Origin: Jackrogersella multiformis
Lineage: Eukaryota; Ascomycota; Sordariomycetes; Xylariales; Hypoxylaceae
Assembly (NCBI GenBank): GCA_902806575.1
Contig: CADCXD010000009.1
Span: forward strand, 2,790,001 to 2,854,000
Direction of reading: 5' to 3'
Length of the DNA stretch: 64,000 bases
Position numbers and translations under genes: made by a program. The notes under the pieces were generated by a model. The model was given only the letters and a program-made list of their open reading frames with translations. It did no database searches and was not told the DNA's origin. Position 1 is the stretch's first letter. Each line of letters opens with the position of its first letter. Positions 12,932-24,544 of the stretch are shown here, piece by piece.

Positions 12932-15244
12932 TTTTATTGTCTGCCGGCTGAGCTACCTTCCATATGACGTGGTTAATCAAGTATCGAGGCGAACTCGAAC
13001 GCGAGGGGGGCGGATGTGCGCGTCTTCGTAATAGGTGCCGTAGGCATGCATGTGTCTGTTGTTGAAGATGCTGAAATGATGGGCAAGTATAAAGTACCGC
13101 CGGGTGGTTAAGAGGTACTAGGTTAGGTTACTTACTTCTAGCTTGGTAAAGTTTGTGGCTGTTACCTATGGCTTAGTGGCCAGTGAGCTTCCAAGGTTTG
13201 AGTTTCGGACTTTTTAGAGTTTAATGGTTTAGCCCCACTTGAAGAAGGCACGTAGCTATCCCCTGCAACAGATCATCCAGGATTTGCTTCCACTTCCACT
13301 ACATTATATGTACCTAGGTACAATGGATGTATGATGATATATTACCTATCATCTCCGGACCACCTCCTCGAACAGCTTCGAGATTTGTGGGAGTATAGGA
13401 AATTATTCGGAATGATAATTACTCTCGGAATTCCAGCTATACTATTAAATTAGTTTCTGAAGAATTAACTCAGACAAGCTCGTCACTTCTTTACATCCTT
13501 GGCTGTTGAAAATAACACCCCCTATTATCTCCGGAACTTGCGCGAGACGCCGCACTTCGCCATGCTGGAGATTTGACGGATTATCGGAAGTTCCAAGGTT
13601 ACTATTTTTCTCAGTCTAATCCTATCGGTTTCTTTTTAGCATTCAAAATCTCACCGGTTTCATCGCGTGATTTACGTTACTTAAGTGTCCCCTTAATAAA
13701 TAGCATAGCCATATGGATAGCTGGTGAGGTTGTCCAAGGCAACAATATTATATTAATATGTCGCACGGAATCATTCGATAATATGCGACATGTTAATATC
13801 ATCATCATGCTAGCTCTTGCTATTAGCAGTATGTATGCCACTGCCGGATCAGGTTGTTTAAATTTGTCTCGAGAATTGCTTTAGCACCGACATGCTTCGA
13901 GAACGCAACCGAGCCTAGGGCGCGATACGACGACAGGCCGCATCGAAGAGGGCAACAATTGCTACCAGCCAATATTTTACACGCTCTTGTGGATACATAA
14001 GTACCTAACCTATAACTGCGGGAATTTTTGACTTGATGTGTTGATAGGTATATCCTACTTGGTACCTATAAGTGTAATTTAGGGAATGTCTTCGAATACC
14101 TAGTACCTACCTACAATTGAATCAGCTTGCACAACACTACGTCAGGTGGGGTGGCTGCTCAGACGCTAATTTGACTGCTCTAGGTACATAACCTGTATTA
14201 TGTCATGAAGAGCCAAGTACCTATCGGGAGGCATCAAAGTATTCCTAAGTTCATAGCTGCGTATTGCCTGGTTTTGCTAAGGTAGCACGGATATAAATAG
14301 CCTATACGTACCTAGGTAATTGACCGAGCAACTGCATAGGGTTAACGATAAGTACTAGGACTATGGACCTTCCAACATCTAACTTAGACAATATATGTAC
14401 CAGCAATGCGGCTTATAAGAACAATAAAAAGACTCAATTAACTAGAAGTTGAAAATAACTCAGGGGTGTCTAGCCTCACCACTCAGCTTCGTTATAATAT
14501 AGGTAGATTAGGGGTACCTGATAGGTACGGAGTACGGAGTAGTGAGGGGTTTATTGGTACTTCCAAGACTCCGTAAAACATAGCTACGTAAGCGGGGCTA
14601 TATATGGATATGGATGCATTCCTTCCTCCATTATATGTAGGTACCTATAGGATGGACTTTCCTTTATACTACATGTACGTAGTAGCTCCAGCTCCCCCGC
14701 ACCGATAATTGATAAGAGCTTCTTTTGTTCACCACCTGCAAGATCGTTGTGGTTTTTTTACTCCAAGTCTACCGTAGCACAGGCAGGTAAGCCAACCCTT
14801 TTTTTCCCTCGTCACATCCATCATCATTTCTGTACTACAATATCCCGGAACACGAACTAGCAGGCGGTCCGATAGCTATTTCTTAAAAAGACCAATCTAT
14901 AGGTATCTCCTGACACTTGCACTCCTCGAGGTAGATTCCGTGGGCTGATTTGAGCTTAAAAAAAAGCGCACTACAGGACCTTGTTATTACTACCTACCTA
15001 GGTACTTAAGTACTACGTGACCTACCTAGTATAACTTCCAAGACTCCCATGCTCGCCTACATCCTCCATCTTACATCCTACCTAGCTCGAACTTAGATAC
15101 CGCATTTCTTCTCTATCCCACTCTACTCGTTCCCTTCGGACTCGGAACTCAACTTGATCCTTTACACCTAATCGCTTCCTCAATAAGTACCTACCTAATC
15201 GTTTCCTCAACAAACACCTACCTCCACCTAGGCTATCCATCAAC
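12932..15244. promoter_or_regulatory. Divergent intergenic region between MED17 and PFK
   Basis: These 2.3 kb separate two divergently transcribed housekeeping genes. Two exact copies of TTCCAAGGTT are present (13189-13198 and 13591-13600). The last 200 bases before the PFK start are pyrimidine-rich with repeated CCTACCTA words, typical of a strong fungal promoter and leader. A 103-codon open frame (13573-13884) has no recognisable homology and I do not call it. Confidence 0.5.
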
Positions 15245-17872
15245 ATGGCTACGCCGAAGAAGAAGATCGCCGTCATGACGTCCGGCGGCGATTCCCCGGG
15301 TATGAATGCCGTTGTGCGGGCTGTCGTACGCATGGCCATTCACGTTGGCTGCGACCCCTACTGTATCTACGAGGGTTACGAAGGTCTAGTACAAGGCGGC
15401 AACTTCATCAGAAAGATGGAATGGAATGATGTCCGAGGATACCTCTCTGAAGGTGGCACACTCATAGGCACCGCAAGATGTATGGCCTTCTACGAACGTC
15501 CGGGGCGTCTGACTGCCGCCAAGAACTTGATCCTCAATGGCATCGATGCTTTGATTATCTGTGGTGGTGATGGCTCTCTTACTGGTGCTGACAGGTTCCG
15601 AGCTGAATGGCCCTCTCTACTCGAAGAACTCGTGTCGACCGGTCACCTAAATTCAAAGCAAATCGAACCCTACCGACATCTGAACATCGTGGGACTTGTC
15701 GGCTCCATCGACAATGACCTATCTGGAACCGACGCCACCATTGGTGCTTATTCCGCTCTAGCACGTATCTGCGAGATGGTCGATTATATCGAAGCCACTG
15801 CTTCCTCTCATTCCCGCGCTTTCGTCATAGAGGTTATGGGGAGACATTGCGGTTGGCTTGCCCTAATGGCAGGCGTAGCCACTGGTGCCGATTTCATTTT
15901 CATCCCAGAGAAACCTAGAGAGGACAACTGGAAAGAGGAGATGATTCAGATCATCAGGAAGGTGTGTATTTTGACTTAGCTATGTATGTCACGCGATAAC
16001 GAGCTCAGACTAACCTCCCAAGCACCGGAATTGGGGAAAACGCAAAACTATCGTCATCATCGCCGAAGGTGCCCTAGACAGGCATGGGACGAAGATTTCA
16101 CCCGAGATGGTAAAGGATCTCCTAGCCGACAAGTCGGGTCTAGCCCTTGACACTCGCATCACGACCCTCGGCCATGTTCAAAGGGGAGGCACCGCAGTGG
16201 CATATGACAGGATGCTCGCTACCTTACAGGGGGTCGAGGCTGTCAAAGCTGTACTCGAGGCAACACCGGAAACTGAAACTTGCGTCATCGCTATTAACGA
16301 GAACAAGATCGTCCGAAAGCCTCTGATGAAGGCTGTACACGAGACTCAACAGGTAGCCAAGGCTATTGAGGCGCAGGACTTCGATAGAGCCATGTCTCTC
16401 CGTGACACCGAGTTTTCCGATCAATACAAGTCCTACATGATGACCACCACTATGGGTCTTGATGAGGACATACACCTAGAAAACAGTAAAGTATGCATAT
16501 ATGGACGGCAAACTTTAGTTATAACTAGTAGATACTGACTCCTTTTTAGAGAATGAAGATCGGTTTTATCAACGTAGGAGCACCCGCTGGTGGTATGAAC
16601 GCTGCGATTCGTGCAGGTGTAGCTTACTGTCGATCTCGTAAGGCAACCCTACTGAAATAACCCCCCTCACCCCTTTTATAACATAAAGAAGCGTTTCAAA
16701 ATTTGCCAAACACTGCAACTCCAAATACATATTCTACTATATAGATTAAGAATACTGACCTAATCATTATAGGTGGACATGAACCTCTTGCAATCCACAA
16801 TGGTTTCGCTGGATTTGCTCGGCATCACGGCGACGAGCCTCTTGGTGCCGTACGGCACTTTGATTGGTTGGAGGTCGATGGATGGGCAAGCAAGGGAGGT
16901 TCAGAAATAGGGACAAACCGCGAGCTTCCGGAAGAATCTGGCATAGAACTCATTGCCAAGCTGATCGAGAAATATGAATTCGATGCGCTGTTCCTGATTG
17001 GCGGGTTCGAAGCCTTCCACTCCATCTCACAACTGCGCAAGGCCAGGGCCAGGTTTCCCTCGCTTTGCATTCCCATGACGTTGTTGCCGGCGACCATTTC
17101 AAACAATGTTCCTGGTACAGAATATTCTCTTGGATCTGATACCTGCCTAAACGAGCTTGTCGCATACTGTGACAAGATCAAACAGTCTGCCTCAGCCACC
17201 CGAAGACGGGTCTTCGTCATTGAAACCCAGGGCGGCCGGTGTGGATATGTAGCAATCCTCGGAGGACTAGGTGTCGGCGCAAGCGCTGTCTACATTCCAG
17301 AAGAGGGAATCAGTCTAGAGATGTTGAATGCGGACGTCAAGCATTTAAAGGAGGTTTTCATGAAGGATAGAGGTCAATCACGAGCTGGCCGATTGATCCT
17401 AGTCAACGAAAAGGCAAGCAAAGTGTTCTCGGCAAGGCTTATTGCGGATATCATCCGAGAAGAAGCTCATGATCGGTTTGAGTCCCGAGACAGCATTCCT
17501 GGCCACGTCCAACAAGGTGGTGTTCCCTCACCTATGGACAGGTGCCGTGCCGTCAGATTAGCCATCAAGTGCATACAGCACCTTGAGAAATATGGGCCCA
17601 AGCCCCAGAAGAACCCCGAGAAAATCACCAAGGATCCCCTAAGCGCCTCGGTCATCGGTATTCAAGGCGCGGACGTAGCCTTCTCGCCGATGGACATGTT
17701 GGAAGAGAATGAGACCGACTGGAAGAACCGACGGCCAACTGTAGCTCATTGGTTGGACAACAAAGAGGTAGTCGATATCCTGGGTGGGCGTCCGGAGTAC
17801 CCGTTGCCGCAGAAGAGCCTCGTTGGTCTCATTGCCAAGGATGCGAAACGCGGGCTTATCATTAAGGAATAA
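15245..17872 (+). CDS. pfkA: ATP-dependent 6-phosphofructokinase
   Basis: Four exons (15245-15961, 16023-16490, 16550-16637, 16773-17872) give 790 aa, the usual length of the eukaryotic tandem-duplicated PFK subunit. It phosphorylates fructose 6-phosphate to the 1,6-bisphosphate, the committed step of glycolysis in the cytosol. The N-terminal catalytic half has the ATP-binding GGDSPGMNA, the GGDGS loop, the catalytic GSIDND...GTDATIG segment and the MGRHCGWLAL substrate motif. The C-terminal half repeats the fold in degenerate, regulatory form (GAPAGGMNA, TQGGRCGY, GHVQQGGVPSPMDR). The start context CATCAACATGGC and the phase-perfect joins support the model. It is not clustered with other glycolytic genes. 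Confidence 0.95.
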
Positions 17873-18161
17873 AATGGTTAGGAGACTGGTTGGTAGTGGG
17901 CTGGGGGTTGGGAATTAGAACATTAGGGCAATACCTTGGTAGATAGATTGGGACGGTTATGCGCGCATGCTTATGATTATTTCTCGGAGAAAAGGAAATT
18001 CATTTACTATGAGATACGTTCGTCTATCCCTTCACCCCATCGGCTCGACTTCGAAGATAATAGACTTACCAGCAATATTCTCTCAATTAAATATGCCTCA
18101 ATATAATCAGTATATGTTAAGGGGCCCACTCCTCGGTCAATAGCAAGACACTGGTTACCAG

Positions 18162-19452
18162 TTATGGCTTTCCCTCCCAGACCTTTGCGAGGAATTCCTC
18201 AAGTGGAGTGAACTGATACTCCGGAAAAAGTTGATTCATCTCATCCGAAACGTCCCACGCACCCTTCGAGCTGCTCAGGAGCATACCGATGGATACAGTT
18301 TTGAGAAGCGTAGATGCCTGGTCATCAGAGACTACTCGATGTATCGCTTCTAGGCCCCACGATGTTTTTAGGTCTCCAGCTTCGAGATCCGCAACTTTCA
18401 TTTTATCGATGGTGAAAGGACGTCCTGTAATATCGTGTAAGTAAATTTCACTCTGTTCAAATACCAACTTGACAGATTTGACAGTGGTATCTTTCATTCT
18501 CACCTCGGATTCTGCTGCCGATTTCAAGGAGCTGTGCGCTGGTAAATCTGCTGCCTCTAATCCCGCTGATTTCAGGCCACCTGCCCTCGTAATCAACTGC
18601 CCTAGCAAGGATCGCGGCGAAGTCCGTGACGGTGGTGAAAGTTATGACGGCATCCTCGTGACCGTCCACAGCCATCGCACGTCTGTTCTTAAAGTCGACG
18701 ACGCTCTGCAGTGGGTCAAGATGCTTGGCTGTCTTGTATGGGAAGGCTAGGTAGTTGGCGAATAAACCAGGCTGGAATAAAGTATACTCGAGAATCTAGC
18801 AAAGTTAAAGGGGTTAGTTGGAAAAACTAATTAGGGGACGATGGTTACGATAGGGATTTCCCACTCTTCCTTCGTTGTTCACTTCTTTCAGGTAATCTCT
18901 GATTCTTTCTTTTCCCTGCCACCATGCCATATCGACCGTTCCCTTGCTTTAAGTTTGGCAAATTAGTAAGCTCGAACATTCCGTTGGTGGTATTTGGCAT
19001 CAGGTACCTTCCATACTCGCTCGGCGCGAAGCGCTTTACACCGGCGCTAATAGCGGCGTCGATGAGATTCTTTTGCGACTGCTGGTCCGGGTCCGAGAGG
19101 ATCTGGACAAAAGATAACAGGGTCTGCATGCCTCGAAGAGCTTCGACCAAGGCTGCCTTGTCGTTGTAGTCAACTATCTGCCAGTTGATTTCAGGGGCGA
19201 TGGCGGTCGTTGGAGCCGCCTATTAAGCAAGATGTTAACGGCCGAAGCTGTAGATATATGGGTTCAAGGGGTATTCTGAAAGTATCTTCTCACCCTCCGA
19301 CTTAATATTGTTATGTCATGTTTCTTCGACGCTACGAGGGCGTCAATAACCTCGAGCGAGACTTCTGCGAGATGAATTAGTGATAGGTGAGTAGAGTAAA
19401 ATTTCAATATTCACGCACGCCCTGAACCACCAGCGATGGCGATCTTAACCAT
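18162..19452 (-). CDS. NmrA-like / isoflavone-reductase-like NAD(P)-binding protein
   Basis: Six minus-strand exons (19452-19419, 19364-19294, 19219-19008, 18946-18865, 18795-18504, 18424-18162) give 317 aa, the standard length of the fungal NmrA-like family. The Rossmann nucleotide motif is at the N terminus (MVKIAIAGGSG). Family landmarks follow in order: ITILSRR, GVKRFAPSEYGS, the helix WWQGKERIRDYLKEV, LEYTLFQPGLFANYL, WPEISGIRG and a C-terminal SRIRGRPF. Such proteins are cytosolic NADPH-dependent reductases or redox sensors of secondary or aromatic metabolism; the substrate cannot be read from sequence. It is head-to-head with the Zn2Cys6 regulator at 19846, which suggests local regulation. 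The exon 4 donor (GTGGGA at 18864) is weak and is chosen because it restores EGRILEYTLFQ in frame. Confidence 0.87.
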
Positions 19453-19845
19453 TGTGAAGTATACCTAAGGGGACTGTTTGGTTCGGAGTTGAGATGTTAT
19501 GTCCTAGGATGGGCTGTACTTACAAAATTTAAGACCATCTTCAATATTTGATGTTCGTTCGAACCTCCCAGAATACGAAATGCCATCATCCACTAGACCT
19601 AGGGCCGCGGCGTGGTTTGCGATGCTCAGGGGTAATGCGGGTGTCTATTTCTCGGGTGTGGGGTCCCCATTCCGCCGCGGCGGAGATATTCTTCTCAGAG
19701 AAGTCGCCATATGTGCCGCACCATCCAGCTACCGTCCAGCTCTGGAAATGTACCACCTTTAGGTCTAAAGATTAGAGTCCCTCTATGGCTTCACCACCAA
19801 TTATCTTCAACTAGGAAAAAGTAGAAAAATGATCTAGATACCGAG
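19453..19845. promoter_or_regulatory. Divergent promoter shared by NmrA-like gene and Zn2Cys6 regulator
   Basis: These 393 bases lie between two divergent starts. They contain a perfect 14-nt palindrome TCCGCCGCGGCGGA at 19671-19684, made of inverted CGG/CCG triplets of the type bound by Zn2Cys6 dimers. A second GCCGCGGC octamer lies at 19604-19611, 70 bases away and identical to the core of the first. The placement suggests autoregulation and co-regulation by the adjacent factor; this is inference. Confidence 0.6.
19671..19684. promoter_or_regulatory. Palindromic CGG-type candidate operator
   Basis: TCCGCCGCGGCGGA reads identically on both strands and contains CGG half-sites in inverted and everted arrangement. 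It sits 162 bases upstream of the Zn2Cys6 regulator start and 219 bases upstream of the divergent NmrA-like start. The octamer core GCCGCGGC recurs at 19604-19611. Direct binding is not shown. Confidence 0.55.
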
Positions 19846-22122
19846 ATGCCACAAGCAGCTCCCCACAGCAACTCCGCGGCTGAAGGACAAACGCCGACTT
19901 CGTCCAAGAGACGGAAGATTCGCAAAGGCACCCAAAGTTGCTGGGAGTGCAAACGGCGTAAGATTCGATGCACTTTTGCAGCACCTACAGAAGCCGTTTG
20001 CGACGGGTGTAGAAGTCGCCGTATTAAATGTGTCAGCCAAGAGTTTCTAGATGAGACAGCGGCAACAAATACTAGAGGTGCTGATAGGCTGAGCCGGACG
20101 GAATCGTCGGTAAATCAGAGACATGCCGCCGACATGCGAGGTGCATTAACTCCGTATCAACCGAATCAAGACGAGAATATAGAGCTATCTCTCCCAAATC
20201 CTGTACCGGTCCTTGATCCAGATCTAGAGATCCAGGTGACCGGTAGTCATGACGAACTATCTCGCGCCCTCCTCGCAGTATGGCCTAACCAGAAGGACCT
20301 TGATATAATATTGAGCGTTCCGGTCGGAGTCTCGGTATTACTACACGGCGTAGTGTGTATGCCATACTCTAAATACCTCTCTGGTCAATTTACATCCCCA
20401 CGATGCATGTTGGAACTACCTCCACGAGGGTCTCATCCAGTCCTAATAGCAAGGAAGCTTTTACTGCTAGGTTCTCTGTTACAAGGTATTCCGCCATGCT
20501 CTGAGGAAAAACTCATTGGCTTGAGTTCGAACTACCGTACTCTCATGTCTCGTGTGGTCACTACCGCCACAAGACTTGTGACAAGTAATGATGAACTTGT
20601 CAACTCACTTGAAGGCATCGAGTGTGTCATGATCGAGAGCATGTACCTGAATAATGCTGGCAATCTACGCCGTGCCTGGCTGGCAAACCGAAGAGCCATG
20701 GTCCTGGCGCAGATGGTGGGTCTGCACACCGGTAACTGCTCGCTAGATATGGTACTCGAGGTAGACACCTGGGGCCGTATCGACCCTGATTACATGTGGT
20801 TTCGCTTAGTCTGCTCGGATCGTTATCTATCCTTGATGCTAGGCCTTCCGCAAGGCTCACTCGAAAACGTGTTTGCCAGTCCCGAGGCATTAGAAAAGTG
20901 TACGGCTTTAGAACGCCTAGAACGCCTAGAGTCGATTGCGGGTGGACTCATTCTACAGCGCAACAGTGCCGAAAGAACTGATATTGCAGCAATATCTAAG
21001 ATTGATAAAATGCTGCAGGAGGCCTCAGCCCTAATGCCGCCGCAGTGGTGGCTAATGCCCCTTAACCTTGCAAATATCGCCAGCGACGATCCAAAGGCTT
21101 TCGAAGAGACCATACGACTCATGAATCAGTTCACGCATCATCATCTTCTAGTGCAGCTACATCTACCCTACATGATGCAGCACTCTTCTATAGAATCGAA
21201 CTACGATTACAGCAAGTTGACCGCTGCAGGTGCTAGCCGTGCCATTATTACCCGATTCGTGTCCTTTCGTAACTCTGTCTTAGCTAATGTGTATTGCCGT
21301 GGTATCGACTTCATTGCCTTTGTTGCCAGTATAACGCTATGTGTTGCACATATCGAAGTTCGTCGCCAATTTAAAGCCGACAGTAGCATAGGACTCAATA
21401 GTTTCCAATCTCTCCGACACCAGAGACAAAGCGACCGTGGATTACTCGAACACACTCTTGAAATCATGGAGAAAACTGCTCAAATATGCCATGACGTGGT
21501 TGCTCAAAAGATATTCAGCATCCTCCAACCACTCCTCGCGATCGAGGATAAATCTGCTAGGGGGACCTGCTACTATACCAGTGCCTCCCCTGAAGGCGAT
21601 AAACATGGGTTTAAAAGCCTCAGTAACACGGAGGAAACTTTCGACACATTACATATCCAGATACCTTACTTTGGGACCATCAAGATTGAGCACCGCCCTA
21701 CCGCCTCTGACATTATTAAACCGACGCAGACGCTGTCTAAACAGTGGCCTCAGAACACGTCTGTCTCCCAAGGAACCAACGCTGACACTGTTTGTCTCCG
21801 CGAACCAGACTTACTACTCGGCCAAGAGCAACACGAGAATCATCAAAGTGAAATAGCCTCCCACCCCATTGGTTACCAGATAAGTACTGTCCAGCCTCTC
21901 AATAATGACTGGCAAGTCGTACCATTGTACTTCGGTTCTCCTAGCCCGCTCCAGCAGTCTGTATTAGCACACTGGGACCAAAGTTTACCATCTGCCGATA
22001 CTAGTAGTCCGCAGGAGGCCCGGCTTCTCGTGCCTGGCCTGTCAGCAGACATAGATGATTGGGCTTTACAGGGCGTGGATATGGCTTTATTTAGTAATCT
22101 TACACAGGGCTCGGCAGACTGA
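19846..22122 (+). CDS. Zn2Cys6 (GAL4-type) fungal transcription factor
   Basis: This is an uninterrupted 758-aa frame. The binuclear zinc cluster is complete: Cys at residues 32, 35, 42, 52, 55 and 62, with spacing C-x2-C-x6-C-x9-C-x2-C-x6-C. It is preceded by a basic KRRKIRKGTQS stretch that may act as a nuclear signal. The middle region (about 200-550) has the helical Fungal_trans character seen in this family. The C terminus ends with a DDWALQGVDMALFSNL acidic/aromatic segment typical of an activation tail. It shares a 393-bp promoter with the NmrA-like gene on the other strand, which is a plausible target. No metabolic cluster surrounds it, so the regulated pathway is unknown. Absence of introns over 2.3 kb is unusual compared with its neighbours, but no frame break forces one. 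Confidence 0.9.
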   Translation: MPQAAPHSNSAAEGQTPTSSKRRKIRKGTQSCWECKRRKIRCTFAAPTEAVCDGCRSRRIKCVSQEFLDETAATNTRGADRLSRTESSVNQRHAADMRGALTPYQPNQDENIELSLPNPVPVLDPDLEIQVTGSHDELSRALLAVWPNQKDLDIILSVPVGVSVLLHGVVCMPYSKYLSGQFTSPRCMLELPPRGSHPVLIARKLLLLGSLLQGIPPCSEEKLIGLSSNYRTLMSRVVTTATRLVTSNDELVNSLEGIECVMIESMYLNNAGNLRRAWLANRRAMVLAQMVGLHTGNCSLDMVLEVDTWGRIDPDYMWFRLVCSDRYLSLMLGLPQGSLENVFASPEALEKCTALERLERLESIAGGLILQRNSAERTDIAAISKIDKMLQEASALMPPQWWLMPLNLANIASDDPKAFEETIRLMNQFTHHHLLVQLHLPYMMQHSSIESNYDYSKLTAAGASRAIITRFVSFRNSVLANVYCRGIDFIAFVASITLCVAHIEVRRQFKADSSIGLNSFQSLRHQRQSDRGLLEHTLEIMEKTAQICHDVVAQKIFSILQPLLAIEDKSARGTCYYTSASPEGDKHGFKSLSNTEETFDTLHIQIPYFGTIKIEHRPTASDIIKPTQTLSKQWPQNTSVSQGTNADTVCLREPDLLLGQEQHENHQSEIASHPIGYQISTVQPLNNDWQVVPLYFGSPSPLQQSVLAHWDQSLPSADTSSPQEARLLVPGLSADIDDWALQGVDMALFSNLTQGSAD

Positions 22123-24544
22123 ACTCGAACAGGTTTGCGGGGTCATAGGCAACGAGAAGTGTGTTAACATGGTCCAGGATTTCATTTTGGGGCCTAGTAA
22201 TTGAAGATATTGGCGGCTAGAACCATGCTTGAAGTATTAGCCTTCAACCTATATCAACGTCTAAACAACTTTGCCAATACAAATGCTTAGAACTAAATCT
22301 GAAGGTTGATACAGGCAGTTTCTTAACATGATATTTACGAAGAGAGGTCCTTCAACTTCTATCCTTTTTTCTAGTTGCTTTTAATATCTTCTTTTATCTA
22401 TTTTGTAATTGTCGTTATGCTGTTGTAGCGTGAGAACCTACAAAGGTAGCGCTGGTAAATCCCCCCTTATTTCCGAATAAGTACCTAGGTATATAATAAT
22501 CTAACAGATATTAGGAATAACTGAAGTAGCATTTTAGACATTATCTCAATTACAATACGAGTTATTTGTTTCTGCTCTACAGTAGGATCATGTGTCTACA
22601 TTGGGTCTTTAATCAGTACTGGGGTTGGCTTGGATGGGGTCGTACAGCTCACATAAATGTTTATCGTTTATGCTGCAATGAACAATCTATTTACCCATAA
22701 TCATCCTTCATGCCCTCTTCTTTACAATTTATATATAATAGAAACAGCAGATGGTGAGGCAGCACGGCAAGGTTGACATATTTACTGTCGTGAATGATTC
22801 CAAGGTTGACTGAAAAGGCGGAGGAACGAAAAGGGGGAACAGTCACCGCGAGTTTATCTCTAATGAATGAAAACCTCGTATCCCTTGTATGCAGGTTAAA
22901 GGATTCAAAGTTAGCAATGGCCTGCAGCCCCTTTCAATATTTAAGCATTGATAGAGAAAAAAACATAAACTGAGAACAGCATCAGGGGCTCGGCTAGGAG
23001 TCCCGTTTTTAAGCCTCCGTACCTGCCTAGGTAGGTAGGGATAGGAAATAGGGGAGCTGTACAACGATCCTTCTAGGAGGCAATTCCTGATTGGCCATTG
23101 ATGTGCTGCGGTCCTATCACTGCTAGAATGCCCAGAGGATATATTCTTGGCACGTGGCTTATGGAATGATCGACGTTGAACGGAAGCCGTTAACTAGAAC
23201 CGAAGACCTGTGTCGCTTCAACCAGGCTGCTAGGGCAATGGACTACCAATATATGATATCTCTTGAGTACCTAGATCAGATCCTTAGGATCTTCAGCCTG
23301 GCTCATCCCAAACTTATCTCAACTATATATGTACCTGCCTCGGGGCTAGCGGAAGGGCTGCATACTCTGGGGTAGCAATGATAATTAATTGGACAACCCA
23401 AATAATTATGTGCGTTTCAAACAGAGAAACTCGAAATAAACGCTCTCGGAATAGAGCTTCGGGACCGCGTTCATTGTTCGGGTCCTGAATATGTAGCATA
23501 GTAAAGCAGTAAAGGGGCGTGAGCCACGCTTCGACTAGCCCCAGCGGTAAGCAATGGGCAAGTGCTCGCGCTGTCGTTCAGAAGGATTCCAGATCCTCAT
23601 AGCCAAGATTGATAGGACTTCCAGCAAAGCTTGACCTGCAGCCGCCACAGGGGTTGCGGGTAGAAACGAGATGAGACATGGCAATCCGGAGTTGGTTTCG
23701 CCACATTTTCCATCCGTGCGTTCATCAAGCAAGCCACAGTGTCTCAAAGCGGTAAGGAGAGACATACTCGCTGATGCCAGCTTCTTACTATTCTAGGCAT
23801 CAACTTTCTCAGCTCGGTTGTTTAGGGCATGATCATAAAATAAGTTACGATTGACTGGATATCTCCACTGCGGTAACTTGCTACCTTCATTATTGATTGG
23901 TTGTTTTATTGTCAGCTTAGTATCAAAGCACTATTCATTCGGCTGACCTTGCGCCATAATGCAAATTATCACATGTAATGCTCGTCTCGACTCTAACAAG
24001 TTAGATCACCTTCATAGGCTAAACCGATTTACTATCGACCAGGAGAGTAGGTATGCGACATTGGCTACGGGCCTCAAGTCCGAGGAGCGGAAGCCAGGCA
24101 TCTAATGCACGCAGAATCTCTATTATGTAGAGGCACGTCAATAATAAATGCCTGTCCGGTTTAAAGACCAGGATTGCCTATTCGAGACCAGTCCTGAACC
24201 GATCCGATCAGGACATATCTTACTACCTATTACAACTATGCAGCCATGGACCCCTGCGGCCAAGACAGTCGTTGGCTTACGAGAGATCCCAATATCGTTG
24301 GACTAATAAGATCACTCATCAGTCCCGCTTCACATGAACTTATATTTTTCTAGCCTCTTATTCCTGTTGGTCTCCGTCTTAAACTCTCTTTCCACTCCGG
24401 ACGTTGTTTACTTCTTACATTCCTTTGACTCTGCTTCTTATACTAGGGCATTGACACGACGATGTCTGCCGTTATTCTGTGCTAGCCTTCGACATCTCAC
24501 CAACTTCAAGGATCGCCAACGAGCCTACGCTCTTTATAACAAAA
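22123..24544. other. Intergenic region, 2.4 kb
   Basis: Nothing coding can be supported. Small frames (for example 23154-23375 plus and 23535-23765 minus, about 75 codons) have no recognisable motif. One TTCCAAGGTT decamer is at 22798-22807. A GCCTAGGTAGGTAGG word is at 23026-23040. The region may hold the 3' UTR of the regulator and the promoter of the lectin-like gene. Confidence 0.45.

Noticed and set aside
15245..17872. Internal similarity between the two halves of PFK
   Set aside because: This is the ancient duplication found in all eukaryotic PFK subunits and is not a local repeat.
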